Of a DNA stretch of 8,223 bases, positions 1 through 6,078 are shown piece after piece; position 1 is the first letter of the stretch; every line of letters begins with the position of its first letter. Position numbers and translations under genes: made by a program. The DNA is taken from contig JACZUQ010000044.1 in assembly GCA_022573065.1 (NCBI GenBank), forward strand, positions 1 through 8,223. Direction: 5' to 3'. The DNA comes from Nitrososphaerota archaeon (GTDB taxonomy: Archaea > Thermoproteota > Nitrososphaeria > Nitrososphaerales > Nitrosopumilaceae). Under the pieces are notes generated by a model. That model was not told where the DNA came from and did not search any database. It saw only the letters and a program-made list of their open reading frames with translations.

Positions 1-1
1 A

Positions 2-223
2 GAAGAAATTGAAGCAAATCTTTACACAGCACACTTACCTCAATCATCTCCGGATATGATTTTACGTACATCTGGAGAAAAAAGATTAAGTGGTTTTTTA
101 ATGTGGCAAAGTGCTTATAGCGAATTAATTTTTATGGATGTTTTTTGGCCCGAGTTTAGAAAGATTGACCTAATGCGAGCAATAAGAACATTTCAAAAAA
201 GAAAAAGACGTTTAGGAAAATAA
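2..223 (+). CDS. uppS: Cis-prenyl (undecaprenyl-type) diphosphate synthase, 3' end
   Basis: The last 73 codons of a gene that starts before the window. The reading frame contains RTSGEKRLSGFLMWQSAYSE followed by a WPEF segment. This is the signature C-terminal region of cis-isoprenyl diphosphate synthases, where the RTSGE arginine and serine bind the isopentenyl diphosphate phosphates and the glutamate helps bind Mg2+. The family condenses isopentenyl diphosphate units in cis onto an allylic primer. In archaea the product is a long polyprenyl phosphate lipid carrier used for glycosylation at the membrane. The end is basic (FQKRKRRLGK) and finishes at TAA. No T-run terminator follows; the next gene begins 34 bases downstream on the same strand. 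The N-terminal half is outside the window, so chain length specificity cannot be judged. Confidence 0.92.
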   Translation, partial: EEIEANLYTAHLPQSSPDMILRTSGEKRLSGFLMWQSAYSELIFMDVFWPEFRKIDLMRAIRTFQKRKRRLGK

Positions 224-257
224 TAATTATGACACTCAATCAAAGAAATGATTCACT

Positions 258-674
258 TTGAAAAAAGAAAGATCTTCAGGAATTGTTCTATTTTTAGAAA
301 AACCTGAAGGAAATCGTTTTCTCTTATTGAATTATCCTACAGGGCATTGGGATTTTATTAAAGGAAAAATTGAACAAGGGGAAACAGAACATCAGACAGC
401 AGTGAGAGAAACAAAAGAAGAAACTGGAATATCAGATCTAGAATTTATTGATGGATTTAAAGAAAAAATCAATTATAATTTTCAATATGAAGGAGAATTA
501 ATTTACAAGGAAGTAGTGTTCTTTTTAGCAAAAACTAAGACAGAATCTGTGATGGTTTCCCATGAACACTTGGGTTATACTTGGCTAGACTACAAAAATG
601 CTATTGAAAAGACCACTTATCAGAATGCAAGAGATATCTTATCAAAAGCAAATGATTTAATTCAAAAAACTTAG
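258..674 (+). CDS. Nudix hydrolase, diadenosine tetraphosphatase-like
   Basis: A 138-residue protein with a near-perfect Nudix box at residues 36-58 (G-x5-E-x7-RE-x-x-EE-x-G-I; Glu51, Glu54 and Glu55 are the metal ligands). The box follows a GHWDFIKG strand, the arrangement usual in Ap4A hydrolases (GxWxFPKG in most members; Pro is Ile here). The family hydrolyses nucleoside diphosphates linked to another group with Mg2+. Its length and single domain suit an asymmetrical bis(5'-nucleosyl)-tetraphosphatase, but substrate cannot be fixed from sequence. The start is TTG at 258: an in-frame stop lies at 249-251 and there is no ATG in this frame before the conserved domain. An AT-rich TATA-like stretch at about 221-231 is compatible with a leaderless or very short-leader mRNA. 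Its 3' end overlaps the convergent pyrF gene by 18 bases. Confidence 0.92.
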   Translation: MKKERSSGIVLFLEKPEGNRFLLLNYPTGHWDFIKGKIEQGETEHQTAVRETKEETGISDLEFIDGFKEKINYNFQYEGELIYKEVVFFLAKTKTESVMVSHEHLGYTWLDYKNAIEKTTYQNARDILSKANDLIQKT

Positions 675-1403
675 TTTTTGAAACTTTTCTGCCAAATATA
701 TTGGATTTTTAGCATTTAGAATTGTTCGACCTATAATCAAAAAATCAGTACCTGCTTCAAGAACTTGTGCAATTTCCCCTCCTTGAGTTCCAATTCCTGG
801 TGAAAAAATATCTAAATTTTGTTTAGCTTTTTTGTTACAATACTTGATAATTTCAGGATATGTTGCTCCAACAATAATTCCATCAACTTTGCTTGAAAGA
901 GCTGATTTTAAAAATAACTGATAAAGTGGAGTTGTAATAGAATTGTTTAATTTTATTTTCATTTCATAAGATATTTTTGCTTCAGGTGCACTCATATGAC
1001 ATAGTGCAATAATTCCTTTGTGTTTTTTATGAGCAGATGAAACAAGTTTTTTCAAAGCAGATTGTCCCATGATTGGATTAACTATAACTGCGTCAAAATC
1101 TGCCTTCCAAAGATTTTCTAGAGTTACTTCATTTGTATTTCCAATATCATTTAATTTAATGTCTGCAATGGTTTGAAGATTATGCTTGTGAGCGAATTTG
1201 TTAATTCTAGTTATTTCCTTGAGTCCCAATGGCAGTAATAAATGAAAATTAATTTTTATGCCACACAGAAATTTGTTTAATGTTTTAATGTTTTTGATTG
1301 TTTTTGCTTCTAGATTTTTTGTAGTGTTCGAATAATCGTTTGCAAGTATAATTTTCCCTTTATTTGCAGATATTCTATTTATCCTAGTTTTGAAGTTTGA
1401 CAT
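657..1403 (-). CDS. pyrF: Orotidine 5'-phosphate decarboxylase
   Basis: A 248-residue TIM-barrel enzyme that converts orotidine 5'-monophosphate to UMP, the last step of de novo pyrimidine synthesis in the cytosol. The diagnostic D-x-K-x-x-D-I motif is at residues 81-87 (DIKLNDI; Asp81, Lys83, Asp86 form the catalytic charge network). Asp23 in LANDYS and Lys50 in GIKIN take the places of the other conserved Asp and Lys. The phosphate-binding loops are SPGIGTQGG at 201-209 and IIGRTI at 224-229. Length fits the archaeal type. The ATG at 1403 lies 20 bases inside the 3' end of the upstream gene on the same strand, so the two are probably cotranscribed and possibly translationally coupled; no clear Shine-Dalgarno is visible. 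The 3' end runs 18 bases into the convergent Nudix gene. Confidence 0.93.
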   Translation of the reverse strand: MSNFKTRINRISANKGKIILANDYSNTTKNLEAKTIKNIKTLNKFLCGIKINFHLLLPLGLKEITRINKFAHKHNLQTIADIKLNDIGNTNEVTLENLWKADFDAVIVNPIMGQSALKKLVSSAHKKHKGIIALCHMSAPEAKISYEMKIKLNNSITTPLYQLFLKSALSSKVDGIIVGATYPEIIKYCNKKAKQNLDIFSPGIGTQGGEIAQVLEAGTDFLIIGRTILNAKNPIYLAEKFQKLSFLN

Positions 1404-2046
1404 AATTGACTAATGGATGTGTCTTTTTTAATTTTATTATTTTGATATATGAATAGCCGTGTTCTTGTGGATTTTCAACAAATGATGGTTCTGTTCCATT
1501 ATTAGTAGCATATTTTAGGAATGGCTTTTCTGGATTTTTATCCAAAACTACGTGACAAAAATATGATGCCCCTTCTTCATTAAAATTCATAAAAACTCCC
1601 ATCATCCATTTTCCGTTATGAGGGAAAGTGAATAATGGAAATGGAGTATCTTCAAAACCATAGCTAAGTTTTGCTAAGCTAGCAAGATCTTCAAGTTCAA
1701 TTTGATGGTATTTCTCCTCAGAGCCATTTCCAGCTTTAAGATTATCTGGAAGAGACTTGATTTTCACGATAGGAGAATATAGTCTAGCAGTGTCTGAGGT
1801 AGAATTTACAATTGAGGATTTTTCTTTGCCAGACTTGAATTCATAGCATAGATAGTGACCTTTGTTATCTATAGTTGTATAGTAGATAATTGGTTTTTCT
1901 TTCAGTAAATCCATTTGCACAGAAAGCACATCTTCACCTTCATGTTCGTGTCGAAATGATACACGTGGAACTCTCTCTAAAGCACAAACTAGTCGTGAAA
2001 ATTCTAATGGAGAATCAACTTGAATGTACGTAGGTTGTTTGTCCAC
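1384..2046 (-). CDS. Unknown soluble protein in operon with pyrF
   Basis: I do not recognise this 220-residue protein. It has no signal peptide or membrane segment. It is charged and mixed alpha/beta, with aromatic-rich segments in the C-terminal half (residues about 130-205, for example NGKWMMGVFMNFNEEG, then SYFCHVVLD) that look like an antiparallel sheet. A His/Glu-rich patch (FRHEHEGED, residues 31-39) and scattered Cys residues do not form a recognisable metal motif. The start is GTG at 2046. A TATA-like TTTAATTTA on the minus strand at 2075-2067 sits about 21-29 bases upstream, so transcription may begin at the start codon. The gene overlaps pyrF by 20 bases and lies 54 bases downstream of purA, so it sits between two nucleotide synthesis genes. 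A role connected with that pathway is only a guess from position. Confidence 0.78.
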   Translation of the reverse strand: MDKQPTYIQVDSPLEFSRLVCALERVPRVSFRHEHEGEDVLSVQMDLLKEKPIIYYTTIDNKGHYLCYEFKSGKEKSSIVNSTSDTARLYSPIVKIKSLPDNLKAGNGSEEKYHQIELEDLASLAKLSYGFEDTPFPLFTFPHNGKWMMGVFMNFNEEGASYFCHVVLDKNPEKPFLKYATNNGTEPSFVENPQEHGYSYIKIIKLKKTHPLVNYVKLQN

Positions 2047-2057
2047 AACACTTTGTA

Positions 2058-2078
2058 AAGTTTAACTAAATTAAACTT
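2058..2078. promoter_or_regulatory. Inverted repeat over the promoter of the 2046-1384 gene
   Basis: A perfect 8-base inverted repeat, AAGTTTAA at 2058-2065 and TTAAACTT at 2071-2078, with a 5-base spacer. It covers the TATA-like box (2067-2075 on the minus strand) and lies 12-32 bases upstream of the GTG start. Such a site could bind a dimeric repressor that blocks TBP. However, AT-rich palindromes arise easily by chance in this composition, and no regulator can be assigned. Confidence 0.35.
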
Positions 2079-2082
2079 AACC

Positions 2083-2089
2083 AAAAAAA
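2083..2089 (-). terminator. T-run terminator after purA
   Basis: On the minus strand, seven consecutive T residues begin 12 bases after the purA stop codon. No hairpin precedes them. Archaeal RNA polymerase commonly terminates at such U-tracts alone, and the next gene downstream has its own candidate promoter, which makes a transcript end here plausible. Read-through into the downstream genes is still possible. Confidence 0.45.
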
Positions 2090-2100
2090 TTGAGGCTAAT

Positions 2101-3102
2101 TTATTTTCGAATGTCGATTACGTCATTTACATTTGGACCTGTTCCTATTAGTGTTACAGGCACGTTTAGGTTCTCTTCAATTTTTTTTATGAAGGATTTT
2201 GCTTCAGTGTTAAGAGAATCAAACGATATTTTATTTGCACAGTCAGGAAATAATACATCTAATTTGGTAATCGCAATCTGAGTTGCACTGTTAAGCATAA
2301 TGGCTTTCCTAGCTAGGTTAAAATCAAATTCAGCAGCACGTCTCTGACGACCAGTCACAGTTCCTACCTCATCCCATCCTTTTTTTGATGTCTCTTCAGG
2401 CGTAAGCTCGTTTTCCATTGGTCCTGTGCCAACTCTAGTTACGAATGATTTGAAGATAACCATAACCTCATCAACCTTCTTTGGGCCTAATCCTATATCA
2501 GAACAAATTGCTGAAGCAGTAACATCCTTTGAGGTAACATATGGGTAGGTGCCATGCCATAATGATAGATGAGTTCCCTGTGTGCCTTCTACTAGAACAT
2601 TCTCTTTAGAATCAAGTGCGTTGTTTACTACAGTTGGAACATCTTCTAAATATGAAGAAAGTGATTCAAAGTCCTTTGCTAACTTTAAAGTACGCATAGC
2701 TCTTTCTGCATTTGCAGGTCCTGTTCCTGAACCAGTACTTCCTATAGTATCTTTTAATCGTCCTTTAGAATCCTCAGTAAGATGAGTTTGTTCTATAACT
2801 CCACAATTTCTGTCAACAAACGCTCTATTAGAAACGTCAAAATCGTTTATTTCTTTTAGTAAAATATCTGGGTTAATTACCACTCCTGGGCCAATCATTA
2901 CTTTAGATTTTTTATTTAAAAATCCACTTGGCAACATACGAATTTTGTATGTTCTGTCACCATCTTTTACAGTATGACCGGCATTAGGACCTGCGCCTCC
3001 GCGTACTACAATAGAAGGATTATCTTTCATAGCAAGATAGGAAATTATTTTTCCCTTTCCTTCATCTCCAAAGAAGCCACCAACTACAACAGTACAAGTC
3101 AT
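2101..3102 (-). CDS. purA: Adenylosuccinate synthetase, short archaeal form
   Basis: A 333-residue cytosolic enzyme that joins aspartate to IMP using GTP, the first committed step from IMP to AMP. The N-terminal loop GGFFGDEGKGK (8-18) carries the catalytic Asp13. His43 in GAGPNAGHT (36-44) is the second catalytic residue. GSTGSGTGPA (121-130) corresponds to the IMP-binding loop, VEGTQGTHLSLWHGTYPYVT (171-190) to the IMP and active-site segment, TGRQRRAAEFD (250-260) to the arginine loop that binds aspartate and IMP, and TKLD (279-282) to the guanine-specificity motif. Bacterial enzymes are about 430 residues; the shorter form with deletions is typical of archaea. The ATG start lies 25 bases downstream of a TATA-like CTTAAATA (3134-3127), indicating a leaderless mRNA. 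It is divergent from the helical-repeat gene at 3185. Confidence 0.97.
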   Translation of the reverse strand: MTCTVVVGGFFGDEGKGKIISYLAMKDNPSIVVRGGAGPNAGHTVKDGDRTYKIRMLPSGFLNKKSKVMIGPGVVINPDILLKEINDFDVSNRAFVDRNCGVIEQTHLTEDSKGRLKDTIGSTGSGTGPANAERAMRTLKLAKDFESLSSYLEDVPTVVNNALDSKENVLVEGTQGTHLSLWHGTYPYVTSKDVTASAICSDIGLGPKKVDEVMVIFKSFVTRVGTGPMENELTPEETSKKGWDEVGTVTGRQRRAAEFDFNLARKAIMLNSATQIAITKLDVLFPDCANKISFDSLNTEAKSFIKKIEENLNVPVTLIGTGPNVNDVIDIRK

Positions 3103-3126
3103 ACATGTCTGAGCGCGGATATGGTG

Positions 3127-3134
3127 TATTTAAG
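3127..3134 (-). promoter_or_regulatory. TATA-like box for purA
   Basis: CTTAAATA on the minus strand ends 25 bases upstream of the purA ATG. This is the spacing expected between an archaeal TATA box and a transcription start at the first base of the start codon. It shares an 82-base divergent region with the promoter for the gene at 3185. Confidence 0.5.
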
Positions 3135-3153
3135 CTAAATTATCACTATATCA

Positions 3154-3162
3154 TTTTAATAT
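3154..3162 (+). promoter_or_regulatory. TATA-like box for the 3185 gene
   Basis: TTTTAATAT lies 23-31 bases upstream of the TTG at 3185, the spacing expected for a leaderless transcript. This supports the TTG as the true start. It is opposed to the purA box 20 bases away, so the two promoters may compete or be co-regulated. Confidence 0.45.
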
Positions 3163-3184
3163 CCTATTTTCACGAGTTTTATTA

Positions 3185-3646
3185 TTGTCTGAACCAAACT
3201 ATGCCGGAAATATTATTATTATTTTAGCTAATCTTCCTGATTTTCTTCGTACACCTATCTTAAAAAAAAGAATGCTTGAATTTTTTACAATGTCAGAATT
3301 AGATCGACACGAAATTATTAACAATGCCCTTGAGGCAGGTCCAACTATCCCGTTTCCAAATTTTTCTAAATTATTTAAAACATGGCTTGAAGTTTTAACA
3401 ACTATCACTGAAGAACAAAGAAGTTTAATGTTTTCTAAATATATTGATGAAGTAAGTAGAAATCCACAAAAATTAATTAATTTTTATTTAGATGGAATAC
3501 TTGAAATTTTCTTATCATTAGATAATTCACAAAAAAAGATAATTGCAAATTCAATTCATAGAATAATTTCTAATTTGGATGAAAGTAGTAAAAAGAAACT
3601 ATTTTTGATAATTCCTGAAAATGCTAAAAAATCACTTGGGTTTTAA
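3185..3646 (+). CDS. All-helical repeat protein, unknown function
   Basis: I do not recognise this 153-residue protein. It is predicted by eye to be entirely alpha-helical, without a signal peptide or a clear membrane span, although residues 9-15 are very hydrophobic. The same helical pattern recurs: LEFFTMSELDRHEIINNAL at about 31-49, LEVLTTITEEQRSLMFSKYI at 68-87, LEIFLSLDNSQKKIIANSI at 106-124 and a shorter RIISNLDESSKKKLFLIIP at 126-144. The period between the first three is 37-38 residues. Each unit has a hydrophobic helix, a short acidic or polar turn and a second helix, as in HEAT- or TPR-like interaction scaffolds, but no named repeat family fits clearly. The start is TTG with a well-spaced TATA-like box. 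The stop codon overlaps the stop of the convergent gene by 4 bases (TTAA). Confidence 0.78.
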   Translation: MSEPNYAGNIIIILANLPDFLRTPILKKRMLEFFTMSELDRHEIINNALEAGPTIPFPNFSKLFKTWLEVLTTITEEQRSLMFSKYIDEVSRNPQKLINFYLDGILEIFLSLDNSQKKIIANSIHRIISNLDESSKKKLFLIIPENAKKSLGF

Positions 3647-3915
3647 GGCTGGTCTGGTTTACGATTATCTTCATTTGCAAAATCTACAACATCACCTTCA
3701 GGAGTCCTTACTCCGACAAAAATTTGCTCATTTTTTTTAAGAAGTTTTCTATGATCAGGAAGGGACATATCTAATTTCATTTCGTTCATAACCATTACTC
3801 TATATTCTTTCCATTCAGCCCAACATTTGTTGCAACAAGGATAAGATACAGCCCTAGGATCTAGAGTCTCGTTTTCAGAAATTGGATTTTTGCATTTAGT
3901 GCAGGTTTGACTCAT
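3643..3915 (-). CDS. YggX-like (Fe(2+)-trafficking family) zinc-ribbon protein
   Basis: A 90-residue soluble protein. The N-terminal half has a zinc-ribbon-like set of cysteines: Cys5 and Cys8 (CTKC), then Cys27/Cys28 and Cys31 (CCNKCW). The core at 31-59, with W-x2-W, then VMVMNEMKLDMSLPDHRKLL, resembles the YggX family core (W-x2-W, then an MxxNExKLN-x-HRKLL pattern). YggX proteins protect iron-sulfur enzymes from oxidative damage and have been proposed to traffic Fe(II), although the classic enterobacterial protein has a single conserved Cys near its N-terminus. Four-cysteine variants are, as I recall, found in other lineages. A metal-binding role is therefore likely; iron versus zinc is open. 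The last 15 residues are polar and probably disordered. Its stop overlaps the convergent helical-repeat gene by 4 bases. Confidence 0.75.
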   Translation of the reverse strand: MSQTCTKCKNPISENETLDPRAVSYPCCNKCWAEWKEYRVMVMNEMKLDMSLPDHRKLLKKNEQIFVGVRTPEGDVVDFANEDNRKPDQP

Positions 3916-3992
3916 AATCTAGCAGTATAATAAACTCCTTTTATCTTTTTTTGAATCTAAACCAATAATAATTAATTCGTACTATAATAGGT

Positions 3993-4202
3993 GTGAAAAT
4001 AAAGTGTCCAAAATGCAATGAAAGCGCTGTACTTTCCCCAGATTTTTCCGTTGTTAAATGTGGCCATTGTAATTTTGATATGAGTTATGGAGAATATGTA
4101 AAATATATAGCTCATAAAGATGCAAAATACTCTGACATCTTAGGAGATTACACAGGAAGTACTGAAGGAGAGACTGCAGGATCTTTAGATGAATGGGATT
4201 AA
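3993..4202 (+). CDS. Small zinc-ribbon protein
   Basis: A 69-residue protein with one zinc ribbon: CPKC at residues 5-8 and CGHC at 23-26, connected by a short beta hairpin. The rest is a Tyr-rich segment (MSYGEYVKYIAHKDAKY) and a very acidic Gly/Thr/Ser tail ending EWD. It resembles the many small one-ribbon proteins of archaea that attach to larger complexes or nucleic acids; no specific partner can be named. The start is GTG at 3993. An AT-rich TATA-like stretch at about 3965-3976 lies 17-28 bases upstream, in a 77-base divergent gap shared with the YggX-like gene. The stop is followed by 60 bases before the next gene on the same strand. Confidence 0.78.
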   Translation: MKIKCPKCNESAVLSPDFSVVKCGHCNFDMSYGEYVKYIAHKDAKYSDILGDYTGSTEGETAGSLDEWD

Positions 4203-4262
4203 GCTGCTTGTTAAATGATTCATCAAGTTAAAATAATTAATTTTAATGGATAATCAGCATAG

Positions 4263-4910
4263 TTGGAATTTATCTTAGAAAATATTCTAAATTTGATTGG
4301 CTTTATTGTAGGGCTTACAATTGGTATCTTGTCATACATTGGATTCAAAAATACGGGAAGTCCTACACTGTTTAGATTAGGAATTGCTTTTTTATCAATC
4401 AGTGTTGGTTTTTTTGTAGTATGGACAGGTTATATGGCCGAAGACTTTGTTTTACACAAAGGTCACATAGAAAAGTGGGTGCAAACATTGGGTATAGGGA
4501 TCCAAACAATTGGTTATTTTTTTATCGCATTCTCACATAGTATTAAATCATTTTTTCCTAAATCAAGATATTTGAGATCAGTTGGAATGCTTCCTCTGTT
4601 CTTAGTTTCTGTAATTCATATTGAACACATTCTTAGATCTGTTTCATTTATCTTGTTAGTTTATGGTGCAATTGAAACTATTCTTTCTTATTTTGAAGGA
4701 AAAAAGAAAGGAACAATTTTTGTTGCTGTAGGATTATCATTTCTTGCATTTGGAGAATTTCTAGGATGGTATTCTTTTGTTTTTCCTGAATCTATTTTGT
4801 ATTATGTTTCAATTTCTATTAAAATTACTGGTTTGATTTCTCTCTTTATCCCAATTAGTAAGATTCCTCTAACAAAAATAAAATTTGATTCTGAGTTCAA
4901 GGAAGGCTAA
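4263..4910 (+). CDS. Seven-helix membrane protein, unknown function
   Basis: A 215-residue integral membrane protein with about seven hydrophobic helices, at roughly residues 8-28, 36-57, 73-93, 104-120, 124-144, 150-172 and 178-198, and a short charged C-terminal tail. There is no cleavable signal peptide. The interhelical loop at 58-72 carries charged residues and a His pair (H65, H68); another His pair (H119, H122) lies near helix 4, and a Glu (E165) is buried in helix 6. The layout resembles the seven-helix input regions of some archaeal sensor proteins, but here no kinase or other output domain follows. I do not recognise a family. The TTG start lies downstream of an AT-rich box at about 4236-4247. 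A winged-helix regulator gene follows 110 bases downstream on the same strand. Confidence 0.78.
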   Translation: MEFILENILNLIGFIVGLTIGILSYIGFKNTGSPTLFRLGIAFLSISVGFFVVWTGYMAEDFVLHKGHIEKWVQTLGIGIQTIGYFFIAFSHSIKSFFPKSRYLRSVGMLPLFLVSVIHIEHILRSVSFILLVYGAIETILSYFEGKKKGTIFVAVGLSFLAFGEFLGWYSFVFPESILYYVSISIKITGLISLFIPISKIPLTKIKFDSEFKEG

Positions 4911-4983
4911 AATCCCTATAGATTGTGTAAGTATAGAAGGGGAAAAATTGGGCAGATTACATTGTCAATTTCTTTTATCTTCT

Positions 4984-4991
4984 TAGTATAT
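4984..4991 (+). promoter_or_regulatory. TATA-like box for the winged-helix gene
   Basis: TAGTATAT lies 30-37 bases upstream of the ATG at 5021, which would put transcription start a few bases before that ATG. No comparable box is found 25 bases before the alternative TTG at 4991, so this site favours the ATG start. Confidence 0.35.
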
Positions 4992-5020
4992 TGAACAATA
5001 GGGTATTCCTATCATATACT

Positions 5021-5338
5021 ATGCCAAAAATTAACTCTGATGTAAGAATGGTGACCGCGTATAGGCCACATATGAAAATTATTGGAGATATTTTAGCCAC
5101 TACTAAAGATGATTTACATTTAGATGGAGGTGCTAGTGTAACTTACCTAATAAGAAAAGCAAATGTTTCTCATACAAGAATTTCAAAAATTTTAAGCAAT
5201 CTAGTTTCTCAAGGATTGTTAGAGCAGGTGAGTTCTGAAGGTACTTTTAGATATAAAATTAGTTCTAACGGAAGAGAATTTTTAGTAGCTTATCAAACCT
5301 TTAGTAGGTTCGCGGAAAATTTTGGTCTAGTAATTTAA
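5021..5338 (+). CDS. Small winged helix-turn-helix DNA-binding protein
   Basis: A 105-residue protein of the small archaeal winged-helix type (HTH_45-like). Residues 16-28 form helix 1 (HMKIIGDIL), TYLIRKANVS (41-50) and HTRISKILSNLVSQGLL (51-67) form the helix-turn-helix, and RYKISSNGREFL (77-88) is the wing followed by the last helix. The pattern 'SHTRISKILSNLVSQGLLE' then 'Y.ISSNG.EFL' is typical of transcription factors that are abundant in thaumarchaea and probably bind DNA as dimers. I place the start at ATG 5021; an in-frame TTG at 4991 would add ten residues (MNNRVFLSYT) that do not belong to the fold and lacks a suitably placed TATA box. The target is unknown. Its stop overlaps the stop of a possible acidic small gene on the other strand. 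Confidence 0.83.
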   Translation: MPKINSDVRMVTAYRPHMKIIGDILATTKDDLHLDGGASVTYLIRKANVSHTRISKILSNLVSQGLLEQVSSEGTFRYKISSNGREFLVAYQTFSRFAENFGLVI

Positions 5339-5415
5339 TCCTCAACAGAATCATCTAAATCGTCGTCAAAATCGTCTTCAAATTCGTTATCTTCATAATC
5401 AGATTTACTTTCCAT
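5335..5415 (-). CDS. Possible highly acidic small protein (26 aa)
   Basis: A short ATG-to-TAA frame that is easily missed. It encodes MESKSDYEDNEFEDDFDDDL followed by six more residues, ending VED. Fifteen of 26 residues are Asp or Glu, with aromatic residues (Tyr7, Phe12, Phe16) spaced through it. In support: it fills most of the 134-base gap between two genes, its stop TAA overlaps the wHTH stop by 4 bases exactly as at 3643-3646, and AT-rich TATA-like DNA lies upstream (5424-5430 and about 5447-5455 on the minus strand). Against: it is very short, and acidic runs can arise by chance from GAY/GAR-like repeats. If real it would be an intrinsically disordered acidic peptide, perhaps a nucleic-acid mimic or protein partner; that is conjecture. 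Confidence 0.45.
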   Translation of the reverse strand: MESKSDYEDNEFEDDFDDDLDDSVED

Positions 5416-5440
5416 ATGAATTCTATATATTTTGATGAAT

Positions 5441-5458
5441 CAAATTATTATTAAACAT
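5441..5458. promoter_or_regulatory. Divergent AT-rich promoter upstream of Sua5
   Basis: The run from 5441, with ATTATTATTAAAC as its core, lies 15-32 bases upstream of the GTG start of the Sua5 gene, so it can serve as the TATA region of a leaderless mRNA. On the opposite strand it reads TTTAATAAT and lies 26-43 bases before the ATG of the acidic small ORF, so it could serve both. Confidence 0.35.
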
Positions 5459-5472
5459 ACTTTTCATTATTA

Positions 5473-6078
5473 GTGGAAACATTGAGAGTAAGATGTGATC
5501 AAGATGGAATTAATATTGCAGTAAGGACTATTAAAAATGGAGGAACAATAGTTTTTCCTACAGATACTGTATATGGAATTGGTTGTGATCCATATAATCA
5601 AAATGCTATAAAGTCAATTTATCAAATAAAAAAACGAGTTCATTCTAAATCATTTCCAATTTTAGGTTTATCGAAAAAAGAACTTTTAGAAGTTGCCATT
5701 TTTGATGAAAAAGCAAATAAAATTGCTGACAAATATTGGCCAGGTCAAATTACTTTAGTATTAAAACTTAGAGATAAAAAATTAAAACAGATTCTAAATC
5801 TAGATGACAAAATAGCAGTACGGGTTCCTAATAATGAATGTGTCCTGGCAATTTTAAAAAAATGCAAACTAATCGTAGGAACTAGTGCAAATATTTCTGG
5901 TTCTCAATCATTTAAAGATCCTGAAGAATGTATTAGGAATATTTCAGGGTATGACTTGTTTGTTGATGGGGGAATAATTTCTAGTAAAGGCGAGTCTACA
6001 GTAATTGAAATTGATAAAGAATTGAAAGTGGGAAGGAAAGGAGTCATATCTGAAGAGGAGATAATGGAGCTGTTTTGA
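5473..6078 (+). CDS. sua5: Threonylcarbamoyl-AMP synthase (Sua5/YrdC/TsaC domain)
   Basis: A 201-residue cytosolic enzyme that condenses threonine, bicarbonate and ATP into threonylcarbamoyl-AMP, the activated donor for t6A at position 37 of ANN-decoding tRNAs. The YrdC fold is complete: GGTIVFPTDTVYGIGCD at 23-39, the ATP-binding KKR with nearby Lys (53-59), WPGQITLVL at 89-97, RVP at 117-119, GTSANISG at 136-143 and ESTVIE at 174-179. It lacks the extra C-terminal Sua5 domain found in longer homologues, so it is the short TsaC-like form. GTG is the start, with an AT-rich promoter just upstream. The stop overlaps the TTG start of the THUMP gene by 4 bases (TTGA), so the two are coupled. The product is used by KEOPS, one subunit of which is encoded nearby at 7364-6588. 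Confidence 0.95.
   Translation: METLRVRCDQDGINIAVRTIKNGGTIVFPTDTVYGIGCDPYNQNAIKSIYQIKKRVHSKSFPILGLSKKELLEVAIFDEKANKIADKYWPGQITLVLKLRDKKLKQILNLDDKIAVRVPNNECVLAILKKCKLIVGTSANISGSQSFKDPEECIRNISGYDLFVDGGIISSKGESTVIEIDKELKVGRKGVISEEEIMELF
6066..6069 (+). promoter_or_regulatory. Ribosome binding site deciding the TTG start at 6075
   Basis: GGAG lies five bases before the TTG that overlaps the Sua5 stop codon. Because this gene lies inside an operon and cannot be leaderless, the Shine-Dalgarno-like site supports the TTG as the true start and translational coupling to Sua5. Confidence 0.5.

Noticed and set aside
229..261. Ten-codon ATG frame before the Nudix gene, its TGA overlapping the TTG start
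   Set aside because: Too short and unremarkable in composition; the region fits better as promoter and short leader of the Nudix gene.
2090..2785. Two plus-strand frames of 63 and 67 codons antisense to purA
   Set aside because: They lie entirely or almost entirely within the well-supported purA gene and encode Ser/Phe-rich sequence typical of antisense shadows.
3199..3408. Minus-strand 69-codon frame antisense to the helical-repeat gene
   Set aside because: Fully inside a better-supported gene and shows no domain pattern.
4911..5020. Intergenic stretch checked for a tRNA, hairpin or regulatory RNA
   Set aside because: No cloverleaf, riboswitch-like or stable stem found; only a TATA-like box near 4984-4991 was kept.
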